The notes under the pieces were generated by a model. The model was not told where the DNA came from and did not search any database. It worked only from the letters and a program-made list of their open reading frames with translations. Source: Spirosoma pollinicola (lineage in GTDB: Bacteria > Bacteroidota > Bacteroidia > Cytophagales > Spirosomataceae). Taken from it: DNA of 64,000 nucleotides. This document shows positions 24,692 to 34,255 of the stretch, one piece after another. Each line of letters begins with the position of its first letter. Position 1 is the first letter of the stretch. The stretch is from positions 3,511,027-3,575,026 of the forward strand of contig NZ_CP025096.1 in assembly GCF_002831565.1 (NCBI RefSeq), given 5' to 3'. The position numbers and the translations under genes are program-made.

Positions 24692-26374
24692 ATGACCCTA
24701 CGTCCCCTGTTAACCCTTTCCCTTTTTTCCTGGTCGACTGTGCTTTTCGCACAGCAGCCGAAGCCAACGCGTCCCGTTAAAGAGGGCGAGGTGGATAATC
24801 AGGAAATTACCGTTGAGAAAAGTCGTAAAATCGACTTACCCCCCGCTAATCGAATTTTCAATAAAATTCCGTCCATCAAACAATCAGTTGAACAGCGGAA
24901 GCTGACTTACGAATTTGAGGATCGGAAACTAACCATCGGTGATCCTAAAATAACCCCCGGCGTACTTGCCCCGACGACGGCAAAGCCCGACGAAACACCG
25001 GCCTACAACAATTACGTAAAGCTTGGCGCCGGAAACTATAGCTCGTTTTTGGGTGAGGGTTTTGTGGGTATAAACAATTTATCCAATCTGGCACTGGAGG
25101 GCTCCATTCGACATCTGTCTTCGGGCATCGGGCCTGTCGACGGGAAGAATTCGGCACAGAGCGATACCCGGCTTCGGGTTACGGGTAAGTATTTAGCGGA
25201 TGCGTTTAAACTTCAGGCGGATCTTGGATTCGACCGAAACACGTATAACTTTTACGGATACAGTCGCGAATACGCAGCCCAACCTACGTTCGACCCGGAC
25301 TTAATCAAGCAGCGGCTCAACACGATCAACGTTAAACTTGGTATTGAAAACGCCAATTCGGACAACGCCATCGACTACTCACTTCGTACGGGTATCACCT
25401 CCCTGCGCGACCGTTTCAATGCATCCGAGACCGATTGGGCGACTAACTTCAATGCCTCCCTGGGCCTTACTGACGAGCTGATCGCCTTAGTATCTGCCGA
25501 TGCGTTTGTTACGCAACGCACCGACGGCTCAATTATCGACAACCGTAATCTGTTTCGGGTAAAGCCAACGTTTAAGTACACCTCTTCGCTGTTCACGATA
25601 ACGGGGGGGATCAATGTTGCTAATCAAACCGATCAACGGCAAGGTATAAATGATACCCGGGCCTTTCCGGTAGTCGATATTGACGTTGCGCCCATTACCA
25701 ATATTCACGTTTTTGCGGGTATCGACGGCGACATTAACCGAAATACGCTTCGTTCGTTATTGTCTGAGAATAAGTGGCTTGCGCCACAAGTTCTATTGGT
25801 TAACACTGTTAAGTCGTGGGATATATATGCTGGTTCCAAAGGAAATGTCGGTGGCGGGTTCTCTTACGAAGGTAAAGTATCCTATGCCCGCTACCGTAAC
25901 TTCTCGGCCTTCAATAACACCAATCCAGACACGACCAAATTCTTCGTTCTCTACGATGGTGGCGTGTCAAATGTGCTAACAATATCGGGGCAACTGGCCT
26001 ACGCCCAAAAAGACAAGTTCCGCTCGACACTGAAAGCTGACGTCTTTAATTACGGTCTTGAGCGACTTGAACAAGCCTGGGGACGTCCGCAGGTGGCTGC
26101 TACCTGGACCAACTCGTACATCCTGAACAAAAAATTATTTGTCACCGCTGATTTGTATTTTTATCAGGGTATCAAAAATAAAAACTTCACAACGGGCGTC
26201 GTGTATACACTGAAGCCTATTTACGACGCCAATGTAAAAATTGACTATTTCTTAGGGAAGCAGGTATCGGCGTTTGTTTCGCTTAATAATATCTTCGGGC
26301 AGAATTACCAGCGATATTTGTATTATCAAACGCAAGGGCTTAACTTTCTCGGCGGAATCAGTTATTCATTCTAA
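24692..26374 (+). CDS. Outer-membrane beta-barrel protein
   Basis: 560-aa protein with a signal peptide (MTLRPLLTLSLFSWSTVLFAQQ). A periplasmic proline-rich/charged segment runs to about residue 95. The rest shows alternating aromatic and polar strands ending in an aromatic residue (LNFLGGISYSF), typical of barrels inserted by BamA. The C-terminal half resembles the strands of TonB-dependent receptors, but no plug domain or TonB box is seen, and 560 aa is short for one. It lies between the TPR scaffold gene and the SPOR-domain gene and probably anchors that assembly in the outer membrane. Confidence 0.88.
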   Translation: MTLRPLLTLSLFSWSTVLFAQQPKPTRPVKEGEVDNQEITVEKSRKIDLPPANRIFNKIPSIKQSVEQRKLTYEFEDRKLTIGDPKITPGVLAPTTAKPDETPAYNNYVKLGAGNYSSFLGEGFVGINNLSNLALEGSIRHLSSGIGPVDGKNSAQSDTRLRVTGKYLADAFKLQADLGFDRNTYNFYGYSREYAAQPTFDPDLIKQRLNTINVKLGIENANSDNAIDYSLRTGITSLRDRFNASETDWATNFNASLGLTDELIALVSADAFVTQRTDGSIIDNRNLFRVKPTFKYTSSLFTITGGINVANQTDQRQGINDTRAFPVVDIDVAPITNIHVFAGIDGDINRNTLRSLLSENKWLAPQVLLVNTVKSWDIYAGSKGNVGGGFSYEGKVSYARYRNFSAFNNTNPDTTKFFVLYDGGVSNVLTISGQLAYAQKDKFRSTLKADVFNYGLERLEQAWGRPQVAATWTNSYILNKKLFVTADLYFYQGIKNKNFTTGVVYTLKPIYDANVKIDYFLGKQVSAFVSLNNIFGQNYQRYLYYQTQGLNFLGGISYSF

Positions 26375-26394
26375 TCGTTCCGTTGACTTACACT

Positions 26395-27579
26395 ATGGCT
26401 GCTGTTAAAGATTACCTAAAAAAGTTGCTGTATCAGTACGACTGTGTGGTTGTTCCCGAGCTTGGGGCTTTCCTTACACACTACCAACCGGCAGCCTTTA
26501 CGGAAAGCAGTGGTTTGTATTTGCCCCCTCGTAAACGGGTTGCCTTTAATGAGGCTCTTCGTTTCGACGATGGGATTCTGGCCAACTATATTATGCTTCA
26601 TGAGCCTGTAAACCGCGAGGGCGCTCAAAAGCACATTAGTCAGTTCGTTACGGAGCTTCGTCGAAAAATCGAAACAGATGGCCGGTTTGAAGTTGACAAT
26701 ATCGGCACGTTTACCCACAATGACGAAGGTCGTTTACAGTTCGATCCCAGTTTGCGGCATAATTTCTTTGGTGAAGCCTATGGCATGAGCGCCATATCGT
26801 CGCAACTGGTTCATCAAAAACCAAAACCAGAGCCGGTTCTGGACGCAGTTCCTGTTACAGCCGTTGGCCCTGTTTTAGTTCAAGATGATGATGTCACCCT
26901 GACGCCTTATCGTCCATCGCGCCCCTACTGGCGTGTGGCGGCAGCCGCCCTGGTGATCGGGTCACTTGGTGTATTTAGTTATTTCTCGGTAATTAATCCT
27001 GGTCAACCCTTACAAAGCAGCCTCGATCCATCAAACCTGCTTCGTTTGCCTGCTTCCTATTTCAACCAGTCAACCGCTGTAGAAAAAACGGTCAAACCAG
27101 TCACTGTTGCCTCTGAGCCTGTTATTGAACCGGTTGCTGTTGTAGCCAAGCCAGAAACCATCCCAGTCGCAGAAGTAGTTAAGCCAACGGAAAGTGCACC
27201 AGCGAAGCCTGTACCAGCGGCTATTGCAATAAAGTCAGCGGAAATTAAAGTAAAACTTGAAGCAGCTCCTACTGTCAAACCATCGGCTGTAAATTCCATT
27301 CCAGCGAGAAGAGCTATTTTCACTAAGGCTGTTAGAACAACACCTTACTACACAGTAATTGCGGGCGTTTTTTCCAGCAAACGAAATGCGCTTCGCATGA
27401 AGCGTCAACTTCGTAAAGCCGGGTATTCTGACGCCTTTGTTATTTTGCCAAACCGTGGGCAGAAATCCACATTATATAAAGTTGCAGCTGCCGGTTCTGC
27501 TGATCGCGATGAAGCCATTGCCAATATGGCTGCTATAACTGAGATAGCTGGTTCAGGAGCCTGGCTTTATAAGAATTAG
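26395..27579 (+). CDS. HU-CCDC81-like and SPOR domain membrane protein
   Basis: 394-aa protein. Residues 1 to about 135 form two HU-like domains of the CCDC81 bacterial type (DYLKKLLYQYDCVVVPELG; then the VDNIGTFTHNDEG half). A transmembrane helix follows at about 178-200 (RVAAAALVIGSLGVFSYF), then a proline/valine-rich linker. The C-terminal SPOR domain (about 315-394, YYTVIAGVFSSKRNALRM) binds denuded peptidoglycan in family members. The HU-like part faces the cytoplasm and the SPOR part the periplasm. The ATG at 26395 fits the conserved start; an in-frame start at 26383 would overlap the upstream region. The gene starts 20 bases after the barrel gene, hence an operon. Confidence 0.9.
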   Translation: MAAVKDYLKKLLYQYDCVVVPELGAFLTHYQPAAFTESSGLYLPPRKRVAFNEALRFDDGILANYIMLHEPVNREGAQKHISQFVTELRRKIETDGRFEVDNIGTFTHNDEGRLQFDPSLRHNFFGEAYGMSAISSQLVHQKPKPEPVLDAVPVTAVGPVLVQDDDVTLTPYRPSRPYWRVAAAALVIGSLGVFSYFSVINPGQPLQSSLDPSNLLRLPASYFNQSTAVEKTVKPVTVASEPVIEPVAVVAKPETIPVAEVVKPTESAPAKPVPAAIAIKSAEIKVKLEAAPTVKPSAVNSIPARRAIFTKAVRTTPYYTVIAGVFSSKRNALRMKRQLRKAGYSDAFVILPNRGQKSTLYKVAAAGSADRDEAIANMAAITEIAGSGAWLYKN

Positions 27580-27595
27580 TTACCATCTTTTCTAT

Positions 27596-27630
27596 AAAAA
27601 AAGGACAGCCTCAAGGCTGTCCTTTTTTTA
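27596..27630. terminator. Intrinsic terminator after the SPOR gene
   Basis: AAAAAAAGGACAGCC (27596-27610) pairs with GGCTGTCCTTTTTTT around the loop TCAA. Poly-A on the left and poly-T on the right make it usable in both directions. It is 16 bases after the SPOR gene stop. Confidence 0.92.
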
Positions 27631-27647
27631 TGCTTTGTGTGATACAA

Positions 27648-27681
27648 ACAAAAACGGCCCCCACTTTCGAAGGAGCCGTTC
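27648..27681 (-). terminator. Terminator of rpoD
   Basis: On the minus strand a stem starting AACGGCTCC and closing GGGGCCGTT is followed by TTTTTGTTTG, 20-odd bases after the rpoD stop. Together with 27596-27630 it gives each of the two convergent genes its own terminator. Confidence 0.75.
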
Positions 27682-27703
27682 TGCACACGTACAAACAGGA
27701 ATC

Positions 27704-28567
27704 TTAACCCAAATACGTCTTCAGCGCTTTTGACCGTGAGGTGTGGCGGAGCCGACGAATGGCTTTCTCTTTTATCTGCCGAACCCGTTCACGGGTAAGG
27801 TTGAATTTCTCACCAATTTCTTCGAGTGTCATAGCGTGTTCGCCATTAAGACCGAAGTAGAGTGTGATCACATCTGCTTCACGTTGTGTTAGCGTCGATA
27901 ACGCTCGTTGTACTTCTTTCCGAAGTGAGTCGTTAATCAGGCCGGAGTCTGGTTTGTCTTCACCGTCGTTTTCAAGTACATCGAGTAAGCTATTCTCTTC
28001 ACCTTGCACAAACGGCGCATCCATCGACACGTGACGGCCCGAAATCTTGAGTGTGTCAACTACTTCCGCAGCTGAAATCTCAAGTACTGCCGCCAATTCC
28101 TCTGGCGATGGCTCCCGTTCAAACTTCTGTTCCAGGTCGGAGAATGTCTTCGAAATCTTGTTCAGCGAACCTACCCGGTTGAGGGGCAGACGAACAATAC
28201 GCGACTGTTCGGCCAGGGCTTGAAGAATAGACTGACGAATCCACCAAACAGCGTACGAGATAAATTTAAATCCACGCGTTTCATCAAACCGTTGTGCCGC
28301 TTTGATCAGGCCAAGATTCCCTTCGTTGATCAAGTCACCCAACGATAGCCCCTGATTCTGGTACTGTTTGGCAACCGACACGACGAAGCGTAAGTTCGCC
28401 TTCGTTAATCGCTCCAGCGACAATTGGTCACCTTCCCGAATTTTTTGGGCCAGCGTTACTTCCTCATCGGGCGTAAGCAAGTCCACTTTACCAATTTCCT
28501 GCAAGTACTTGTCTAACGACTGGCTCTCGCGGTTGGTTATCTGTTTTGAAATTTTTAGCTGTCTCAT
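27704..28567 (-). CDS. rpoD: Primary sigma factor RpoD
   Basis: 287-aa housekeeping sigma factor. Region 1.2 starts near residue 17 ([16 protein letters not shown]). Region 2 has the core-binding and minus-10 recognition helices ([22 protein letters not shown] split at about 92-115). Region 3 and region 4 ([18 protein letters not shown]) complete it. The short length without region 1.1 is characteristic of Bacteroidota primary sigmas, which recognise TTTG/TAnnTTTG promoters. It is divergent from none of its neighbours: pnp lies upstream on the same strand with a 75-base gap. Confidence 0.97.
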   Translation of the reverse strand: MRQLKISKQITNRESQSLDKYLQEIGKVDLLTPDEEVTLAQKIREGDQLSLERLTKANLRFVVSVAKQYQNQGLSLGDLINEGNLGLIKAAQRFDETRGFKFISYAVWWIRQSILQALAEQSRIVRLPLNRVGSLNKISKTFSDLEQKFEREPSPEELAAVLEISAAEVVDTLKISGRHVSMDAPFVQGEENSLLDVLENDGEDKPDSGLINDSLRKEVQRALSTLTQREADVITLYFGLNGEHAMTLEEIGEKFNLTRERVRQIKEKAIRRLRHTSRSKALKTYLG

Positions 28568-28642
28568 AATCCGTTGTCCCCGGTGGAGTGACTATATAAC
28601 GCTTCCGTTTGACGTAACATTACACGAAAAAGTAACAATGAC

Positions 28643-30769
28643 TTACGCAATTTTGTTCTCCGGCTTCGGCAGCAAAACTTTACGCGATAAACGATACTTT
28701 CCGGTCTTTTTGTCCACGTCGATCAACTTTACCGTTATTTCCTCCCCTACCTGCAGTACACCGTCCATGGTTTCCAGACGCTCCCACTTAATCTCGGAAA
28801 TGTGCAAAAGTCCATCTTTACCGGGCATGAACTCAACGAATGCACCAAACGGCTGAATCGTTTTCACTTTGCCTACATAGGTTTCGCCAACTTCCGGTAC
28901 AGCAACGATGCCTTTCACACGGGATACGGCTTTGTCCATGCTTTCTTTGCTGGTGGCAAAGATGCTAACCCAACCCGCATTGTCATGTTCGTCGATGTTA
29001 ACGACAGCACCAGAATCTTTCTGGATATCCTGAACCACTTTACCACCGGGCCCGATAACCGCGCCGATCTGGTTTGTGTCAATCTTGATGACCATAGCAC
29101 GGGGAGCATGGGGTTTCAAGTCCGAACGAACATCTGCGATGCCCTTCATCATTTCGCCCAGTATGTGCAACCGGCCCAAACGAGCCTGCTCCAGTGCCTG
29201 TGCCAGTACTTCATACGACAAACCATCAACTTTCAGGTCCATCTGGCAAGCGACGATACCTTTTGTTGTACCTGTAACCTTGAAATCCATATCGCCAAGG
29301 TGATCTTCGTCGCCAAGGATGTCCGACAGAACGGCATACTTATCGCCATCTGAAATCAAGCCCATGGCAATCCCGGCTACGGGTGCTTTGATCTTGATAC
29401 CAGCATCCATCAACGCCATCGTACCGGCACAAACCGTTGCCATCGACGATGAGCCGTTCGACTCCAGAATGTCGGATACAATCCGAATGGTGTATGGGTT
29501 CTCTTCGGCAGGTGGCAATACTTTTTTCAGTGATCGGTGAGCCAGATTACCGTGACCAATTTCTCGACGACCAGCACCCCGGTTAGGCTTCACTTCGCCC
29601 GTTGAAAAGCCGGGGAAGTTATAGTGCAACAGGAATTTGCTGTACCCCTGGTACATGGTTTGATCAACAATCTGTTCGTCGGTTTTTGTACCAAGCGTAA
29701 CAGTTGTCAGCGATTGCGTTTCGCCCCGTGTAAACAGTGCGGAACCGTGTGGGCCTGGCAGATAGCCAACTTCGGCAGAGATCTGACGAATCTGGTCCAG
29801 TTTCCGGCCATCTAAACGGGTACGCTCGTCAAGCACTAACCGGCGCGACGCTTCCCACTCCAGGTCGTGGAAATAGGTTTTAATTAAGCTTACGTTTACC
29901 TCTTCTCCCTCGGCAAACGATGCTAAGTATTCGTCACGAACGGCTTTGAAACCATCCGAACGACCTTTTTTGCTTGGGTTCTGCTGGAGGGCAACGGCAT
30001 AAATTTTATCGTAGGTAGCGGCACGAACGGCAGCACGAAGTACTTCGTCGTGCGTTTCGTGATTGTATTCACGCTTTTCGGTTTTACCAACCTTTGCTTC
30101 CAGTTCTTTCTGCGCCTGGCACTGAAGCTTGATGGCTTCGTGAGCAGCTTTAATTGCTTCCACGACTTCGGCTTCTGAACATTCGTTCATTTCGCCTTCT
30201 ACCATACAAATGTCTTTGCTGGTAGCAGCCACAATCAGGTCGATTGTAGCGCGTTCCAGTTCCGATGTTTTTGGGTTGATCTTATACTGACCATCGATTT
30301 TGGCAACGCGTACTTCGGAGATTGGCCCGTTGAACGGGATATTCGACACGGCCAGGGCCGATGAAGCAGCCAATGCAGCCAATGCATCAGGTTGCACTTC
30401 GGGATCTGCCGAAATCAACGTGATCATCACCTGCGTATCGGCATGGTAATTATCAGGGAAAATAGGCCGCAGGGCGCGGTCTACTAAACGGCTAATGAGG
30501 ATTTCGTGATCACCCAGGCGACCTTCGCGACGTTGGAAGCTTCCCGGAATCCGGCCAGCCGAAGCAAATTTTTCCTGGTAATCAACAGATAAAGGAAGGA
30601 AGTCGACGCCTTCTTTGGCATCTTTACTTGATACAACGGTTGCCAACAGCATGGTGTCGCCTAACCGTACAACCACCGCACCGTCGGCCTGACGGGCCAG
30701 TTTTCCGGTTTCGATGGTAATTTCCCGCCCGTCGGGCAGCGCAACGGATTGCGTGGTGATTTCAAACAT
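28643..30769 (-). CDS. pnp: Polynucleotide phosphorylase
   Basis: 708-aa 3'-5' exoribonuclease/polymerase of RNA turnover; trimeric in the family. Two RNase PH-like domains lie at about 10-220 and 310-520 ([29 protein letters not shown]). A KH domain (about 550-610, [15 protein letters not shown]) and an S1 domain (about 620-690, [15 protein letters not shown]) close the protein. Length and order match the canonical enzyme. rpsO lies upstream on the same strand, the arrangement found in many bacteria, with a terminator-like hairpin between. Confidence 0.98.
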   Translation of the reverse strand: MFEITTQSVALPDGREITIETGKLARQADGAVVVRLGDTMLLATVVSSKDAKEGVDFLPLSVDYQEKFASAGRIPGSFQRREGRLGDHEILISRLVDRALRPIFPDNYHADTQVMITLISADPEVQPDALAALAASSALAVSNIPFNGPISEVRVAKIDGQYKINPKTSELERATIDLIVAATSKDICMVEGEMNECSEAEVVEAIKAAHEAIKLQCQAQKELEAKVGKTEKREYNHETHDEVLRAAVRAATYDKIYAVALQQNPSKKGRSDGFKAVRDEYLASFAEGEEVNVSLIKTYFHDLEWEASRRLVLDERTRLDGRKLDQIRQISAEVGYLPGPHGSALFTRGETQSLTTVTLGTKTDEQIVDQTMYQGYSKFLLHYNFPGFSTGEVKPNRGAGRREIGHGNLAHRSLKKVLPPAEENPYTIRIVSDILESNGSSSMATVCAGTMALMDAGIKIKAPVAGIAMGLISDGDKYAVLSDILGDEDHLGDMDFKVTGTTKGIVACQMDLKVDGLSYEVLAQALEQARLGRLHILGEMMKGIADVRSDLKPHAPRAMVIKIDTNQIGAVIGPGGKVVQDIQKDSGAVVNIDEHDNAGWVSIFATSKESMDKAVSRVKGIVAVPEVGETYVGKVKTIQPFGAFVEFMPGKDGLLHISEIKWERLETMDGVLQVGEEITVKLIDVDKKTGKYRLSRKVLLPKPENKIA

Positions 30770-30875
30770 ACAGCTTATTTTGAATACGTTCTCTTACAGC
30801 TTTAAACCGCTCGGCAGCTTCTAGCTTACCTTTTTACTTACTTGTTATTCCTGCTTATAGAAACAACAAAAATGA

Positions 30876-30908
30876 GGGAATCTACTGTTAGCAGATTCCC
30901 TTTTTGTG
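30876..30908 (-). terminator. Hairpin between rpsO and pnp
   Basis: GGGAATCT (30876-30883) and AGATTCCC (30893-30900) form an 8-bp stem with a 9-base loop. Minus-strand reading gives TCATTTTTG after the stem, so it can act as a terminator or attenuator 20 bases after the rpsO stop and about 105 bases before pnp. In the plus direction TTTTTGTG follows as well. Confidence 0.7.
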
Positions 30909-30920
30909 GGTTGTCCCAAA

Positions 30921-31196
30921 TTACTTCCGGAGTCCCAGCGCAGCCAGGATAGCCCGGTACCGCATGATATCCTTTTTGAGGAGATAGTTCAGCAGGCGAC
31001 GACGCTTACCAACTAATTTTAAAAGACCCAGTTGAGTGCCGTAATCGTGCTTGTGAACTTTCAGGTGCTCAGTTAAATGACTGATCCGATAGGTAAAAAG
31101 CGCGATCTGGGATTCGGCCGACCCGGTGTCAGTTGCACTTTTGGCATGACCCGAGGTGGAGAATATCTCCTGTTTTTTTTCGGTCGTTAGATACAT
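30921..31196 (-). CDS. rpsO: Ribosomal protein S15
   Basis: 91-aa small-subunit protein that binds 16S rRNA early in assembly. The characteristic stretches [36 protein letters not shown] and LNYLLKKD are present at the expected places, and the length is standard. It precedes pnp on the same strand. In other bacteria S15 represses its own translation through its leader; I did not identify such a structure here. Confidence 0.98.
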   Translation of the reverse strand: MYLTTEKKQEIFSTSGHAKSATDTGSAESQIALFTYRISHLTEHLKVHKHDYGTQLGLLKLVGKRRRLLNYLLKKDIMRYRAILAALGLRK

Positions 31197-31264
31197 CTTC
31201 AGACAGCTAATTGATTAAAAATTATGAATTCGGGTGCAAAGATAAGGAAAAATAATTGTAATTA

Positions 31265-32755
31265 TTAACTGACAACGTTACCGCTCTTAATGAATCGTTT
31301 TCTCAGTCGTTCCCACGCAATTAAGTAAACATCTTTATCGAACAGACGTGAATCGTGCCGGGCACGCTGCATTAACAGCAGGCCAAGCGGGAAAAGCACA
31401 ATGTTGGCGAGCCAGGCACCAATTGGCACCCAGAGTAAACCGTCTTTCGCATACTTGTCGCCCGCAATCGTTAATATATACAGGAAAATAAAAAATACGA
31501 TGGCAATCAGCACGGGCAAACCGAAACCACCTTTTTTGATAATGGCCCCCATCGACGCACCGATCAAAAACATGACGAAAACCGAAACGGCCTGCGTGAA
31601 TTTGTGGTGGCTTTCTAACTGATACCGCCAGACGTTCTTTTCCTTTTCGGTCAGGTATGTTACGTTCGACGTAGAGTAAGACAGGATACTCTGCGCCTGA
31701 CCCAGGGCCGCCTGCGCCAGATCGGGCGTGGCAACCGTTTGTTTCCTCAGCAGCGAGTCAAGCCATTTCCCTTTCGTTAGCTTCTTCTGTTTCAGCACAG
31801 CGTCGGCCTTGAACTGGTACGTATAATATTGCCGTGAGCTCCCCGCTACGTTCAGACTGGTTGTCGTATAATCTTTACGCAACGAATCCGTAAGCTTGGA
31901 GAGTTGGTTGAGGTCTTTCATGAACTCGTGGTACTCAAACTGGTTCTCATCGGTTCGTTTGATCCCGAATGATTCCAGGCTGATAACGAGCCGATAGTCC
32001 TTAAAGCCATTCCGCATGTATTGTGCTCCCTGCGCCGTCGATCCATTGCTGGCGTAACTAATACTATTGTCGGAATACTCCTGGTAATCGTTGCCGTTAA
32101 AGAGTTGAAAAACAAGGTACGTACGATCTTTATCCGTGTACATCCGCCCCGAATCGGCCAGGATAATCTCGCGATTACCTGATTCAATACCGCTGACCGG
32201 GTGTTTATAGATGACCAGCCCCTTCAGCAAATCGCCTGTAATGCTGTTTTTAGCGGCCTTCACTTTATGATCTACCTTTATACTATAGCCCGGCAAATCA
32301 TTATAAAAGATACCTTCCTTTAGATTGAGCGTGGCTTTGGCGGTTTTTATGTCATAAAGCAGACTATATCCTTTCAGATTAGCCCAGGGTGCTACGGAAT
32401 TATTGAACCAGAACGAGAAGGCGCTAATACCTATGGCCACAATAAGCAGGGGCTGCATTGCCCTGGTTAGGGAAATTCCTGCGCTTTTCAGTGCCGTCAG
32501 CTCAAAAAATTCGCCGAGGTTCCCGAACGTCATTAACGACGACAAGAGTACCGCCAGCGGCAAAGCTGTTGGGATCGTTAGTAAAGCAAAGTAGAAAAGA
32601 AGGCGGCCGAAGGTGAGCAGATCGAGGTCTTTGGAAACGAACTCGTCGATATAAAACATCAGCAGTCGCATCAGGAAGATGAAGATGACGACGCCAAGGG
32701 TTAAAAAAAACGGCCCCCAAAACGAGCCGAGTACTAATTTATCTATTTTCTTCAT
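31265..32755 (-). CDS. LptF/LptG family permease
   Basis: 496-aa inner-membrane protein of the YjgP/YjgQ family, transmembrane part of the lipopolysaccharide exporter. Three transmembrane segments lie at the N-terminus (GPFFLTLGVVIFIFLMRLL; FGRLLFYFALLTIPTALPL; the third about 95-115) and three at the C-terminus (about 390-470). Between them is a long periplasmic beta-jellyroll region, longer than in E. coli, with a charged helical insert (about 275-370). Whether it is LptF or LptG cannot be decided from sequence alone. The START-like gene lies upstream on the same strand with a hairpin in between. Confidence 0.92.
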   Translation of the reverse strand: MKKIDKLVLGSFWGPFFLTLGVVIFIFLMRLLMFYIDEFVSKDLDLLTFGRLLFYFALLTIPTALPLAVLLSSLMTFGNLGEFFELTALKSAGISLTRAMQPLLIVAIGISAFSFWFNNSVAPWANLKGYSLLYDIKTAKATLNLKEGIFYNDLPGYSIKVDHKVKAAKNSITGDLLKGLVIYKHPVSGIESGNREIILADSGRMYTDKDRTYLVFQLFNGNDYQEYSDNSISYASNGSTAQGAQYMRNGFKDYRLVISLESFGIKRTDENQFEYHEFMKDLNQLSKLTDSLRKDYTTTSLNVAGSSRQYYTYQFKADAVLKQKKLTKGKWLDSLLRKQTVATPDLAQAALGQAQSILSYSTSNVTYLTEKEKNVWRYQLESHHKFTQAVSVFVMFLIGASMGAIIKKGGFGLPVLIAIVFFIFLYILTIAGDKYAKDGLLWVPIGAWLANIVLFPLGLLLMQRARHDSRLFDKDVYLIAWERLRKRFIKSGNVVS

Positions 32756-32757
32756 TC

Positions 32758-32846
32758 TAATGTATAATGCAGAATGGATAATGAATAATAGTCTATACGT
32801 AAGACGTTATCCTCATTATTCATCGTTCCTTTTCCCTTATGCATTA
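32758..32846. repeat. Imperfect inverted repeat, ATAATGAATAATG type
   Basis: Fills the gap between the lptF/G start and the START-like gene stop. The left side TAATGTATAATGC ... ATAATGAATAAT is mirrored by ATTATTCAT ... TTATGCATTA on the right, about 70 percent paired over 32 bases. It belongs with the weaker AT-rich hairpins at 17998 and 24588. Confidence 0.6.
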
Positions 32847-32853
32847 ACAAAAT

Positions 32854-33246
32854 TTAACTACCAACAATCTCTTTTAGCTTATACATAAGCCCATCCCAGA
32901 GATCCTGAAGCTCTTCTTCATCGGCGGTTGACGAATAATCGGTGATCCGTAGAAAGGTTGATTGTGTCAGTTCGCTTTGATCGACCCGAAAGTCCACATA
33001 GTTGTTATCGTTGCCGTTTTCGTCTGTGTCCAGAAATTCAAAACGCACACCTTTATTTTGCCGCATGGAAACCTGACGGGCAATGTGGCTCTCGTTGTCC
33101 CATTGAAAGTCAAGCCGTTGTTCCGGCATTGTATTTACCTTACTGGCAAACCACTGCGACAAGCCTGATGCGGTGCTAATGTAAGGAAACAGCATTTTGG
33201 GAGATGCCCGAAGTTCGTATTCAGCAATAAACTTAAATTTCTCCAT
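32854..33246 (-). CDS. START-like domain protein
   Basis: 130-aa soluble protein beginning MEKFKFIAEYELRASPKMLF, with the SRPBCC/START-like fold pattern (SGLSQWFASKVN; FEFLDTDENGNDN; a C-terminal helix EELQDLWDGLMYKLKEI). Proteins of this size and pattern are common in Bacteroidota and resemble the AHSA1 group, which binds hydrophobic ligands or clients. Ligand and role are unknown. It is the most upstream gene of a minus-strand run containing lptF/G, rpsO, pnp and rpoD, although hairpins at most junctions suggest separate units. Confidence 0.88.
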   Translation of the reverse strand: MEKFKFIAEYELRASPKMLFPYISTASGLSQWFASKVNTMPEQRLDFQWDNESHIARQVSMRQNKGVRFEFLDTDENGNDNNYVDFRVDQSELTQSTFLRITDYSSTADEEELQDLWDGLMYKLKEIVGS

Positions 33247-33360
33247 AATTTTTCTCCTTTAGGAAAAGGGGTCATTGGCAAAGGTAAACGATTTTTTTTG
33301 CGAATGTCAACGACTTTTTTTGCTTCAAGCCGTTTTTTCCTTACTTTTGTGAAACGAAAC

Positions 33361-33434
33361 GGCGGGGTAGCTCAGATGGTTAGAGCGTAGGATTCATAAC
33401 CCTAAGGTCGGCAGTTCGATCCTGCTCCCCGCTA
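33361..33434 (+). tRNA. tRNA with CAT anticodon (Met, or Ile2)
   Basis: 74-nt cloverleaf: acceptor GGCGGGG pairing with CCCCGCT (G1-U72 wobble at the end), D-arm TAGCTCAGATGGTTAGAGC, anticodon loop around CAT, T-arm GGCAG-TTCGATC-CTGCT, discriminator A. The 3' CCA is not encoded. CAT can be elongator tRNA-Met, or tRNA-Ile2 if modified to lysidine. It is not an initiator by the usual D-stem and anticodon-stem signs (no three G-C pairs below the loop). A terminator hairpin follows at 33444. Confidence 0.93.
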
Positions 33435-33443
33435 CTTATAACT

Positions 33444-33480
33444 AAGCTCCATTTGTATGCACAAATGGAGCTTTTATTTT
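33444..33480 (+). terminator. Terminator after the CAT tRNA
   Basis: AAGCTCCATTTGT (33444-33456) pairs perfectly with ACAAATGGAGCTT (33461-33473) around a 4-base loop, followed by TTATTTTA. It ends the tRNA transcript 10 bases after the gene. Confidence 0.9.
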
Positions 33481-33589
33481 ACCGCTACCCAATAGAGTAA
33501 CACTGGGTTGCAGAAACCGGATCAATTCCAAAAGTTGTGGAGAGCGTTGTATTTTTCTAGGTTTGTGTTCTTAATCAAACCTACTTGCT

Positions 33590-33823
33590 TTGGAGAGTTT
33601 CTTACCCATCATCCAGTTCCTGTTGCCTGAGTTTATTCTGGAAAATTTCGAATTGACATCCATTGACCGGCTCCAGGGCGTCTTTCACGTTCATATCGAA
33701 GAGAAAAATGCCGATCAGCGGGATCCGGAACGTAAAAACCTACTCTCCAAAGGTTTCTTTCCGACTATCACGGTTCAAGATTTCCCCATTCGTGGGCACC
33801 AGGTTTTCCTCCACACTAGCTAG
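33590..33823 (+). pseudogene. ISAon1-type transposase N-terminal fragment
   Basis: 77-aa frame starting at a TTG. The pattern LLPEFILENFELTSI, then HVHIEEKNADQ, LLSKGFFPTITVQDFPIRG and HQVFLH resembles the N-terminal region of ISAon1-family (ISL3-like) transposases as I recall them. The family normally continues with a basic stretch after the LH; here the frame stops directly, so only the N-terminal part remains and no catalytic DDE domain follows. It looks like a decayed insertion sequence. The 3' break lies just before the hairpin at 33838-33915. Confidence 0.65.
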
Positions 33824-33837
33824 CTAGGGTGCAATGA

Positions 33838-33915
33838 GTGGAGTGGGTGAAGTGAGTGACCTTGGAACTGGAACTGACTAACTCCACTTACTCCACTCAT
33901 TTCACCCACTCTACC
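33838..33915. repeat. Hairpin of GTGGAGTGGGTGAA words beside the IS fragment
   Basis: The left arm GTGGAGTGGGTGAAGTGAGTG (33838-33858, first 20 bases cited as GTGGAGTGGGTGAAGTGAGT) pairs with 33895-33915 over 21 bases with two mismatches. The spacer is 36 bases. It begins 15 bases after the transposase fragment stop, at the truncation point. Confidence 0.85.
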
Positions 33916-33953
33916 ACACTCAAAAATATTTTTTAAAAATTTAGTACTATGTA

Positions 33954-33985
33954 TTGCAAGATACCAAACTAAACCCATATCTTTG
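33954..33985 (+). promoter_or_regulatory. Bacteroidota-type promoter of the small secreted protein
   Basis: TTG at 33954-33956 (minus-33) and TATCTTTG at 33978-33985 (minus-7, matches TAnnTTTG) are separated by 21 bases. The predicted start point is near 33992 and the ATG is at 34010, giving a leader of about 18 bases. Confidence 0.65.
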
Positions 33986-34009
33986 TATTGTTCTTAGATA
34001 GCAGCGCTC

Positions 34010-34255
34010 ATGAAAACTCTCCTTATAGTCGGCATTTTATTTTTAGGCATTAGCGGACAGGCATTTAGCATGGGCCATCCGCATAATATGTTTGCCGCCC
34101 GCAAACAGATGCGGTCTAAAACAGCCACATCGGTAGCTAAAACAAAATCGATAACCTCAACTTGCTGGCAGCAAACCGTTCAGGCAACCAAGGCGGCTAT
34201 CAGCGAACGGTTGCTGGTGGCTCTTACAAATGTGAGACCGGCACGGGCTTACTAA
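34010..34255 (+). CDS. Small secreted protein, hypothetical
   Basis: 81-aa protein with a clear signal peptide (MKTLLIVGILFLGISGQAFS) and a mature part of about 60 residues that is polar and basic, with little predicted secondary-structure regularity and no cysteine pair. I do not recognise a family. A well-formed promoter directly upstream supports expression. It stands alone, between an IS remnant and a 479-base non-coding gap. Confidence 0.65.
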   Translation: MKTLLIVGILFLGISGQAFSMGHPHNMFAARKQMRSKTATSVAKTKSITSTCWQQTVQATKAAISERLLVALTNVRPARAY

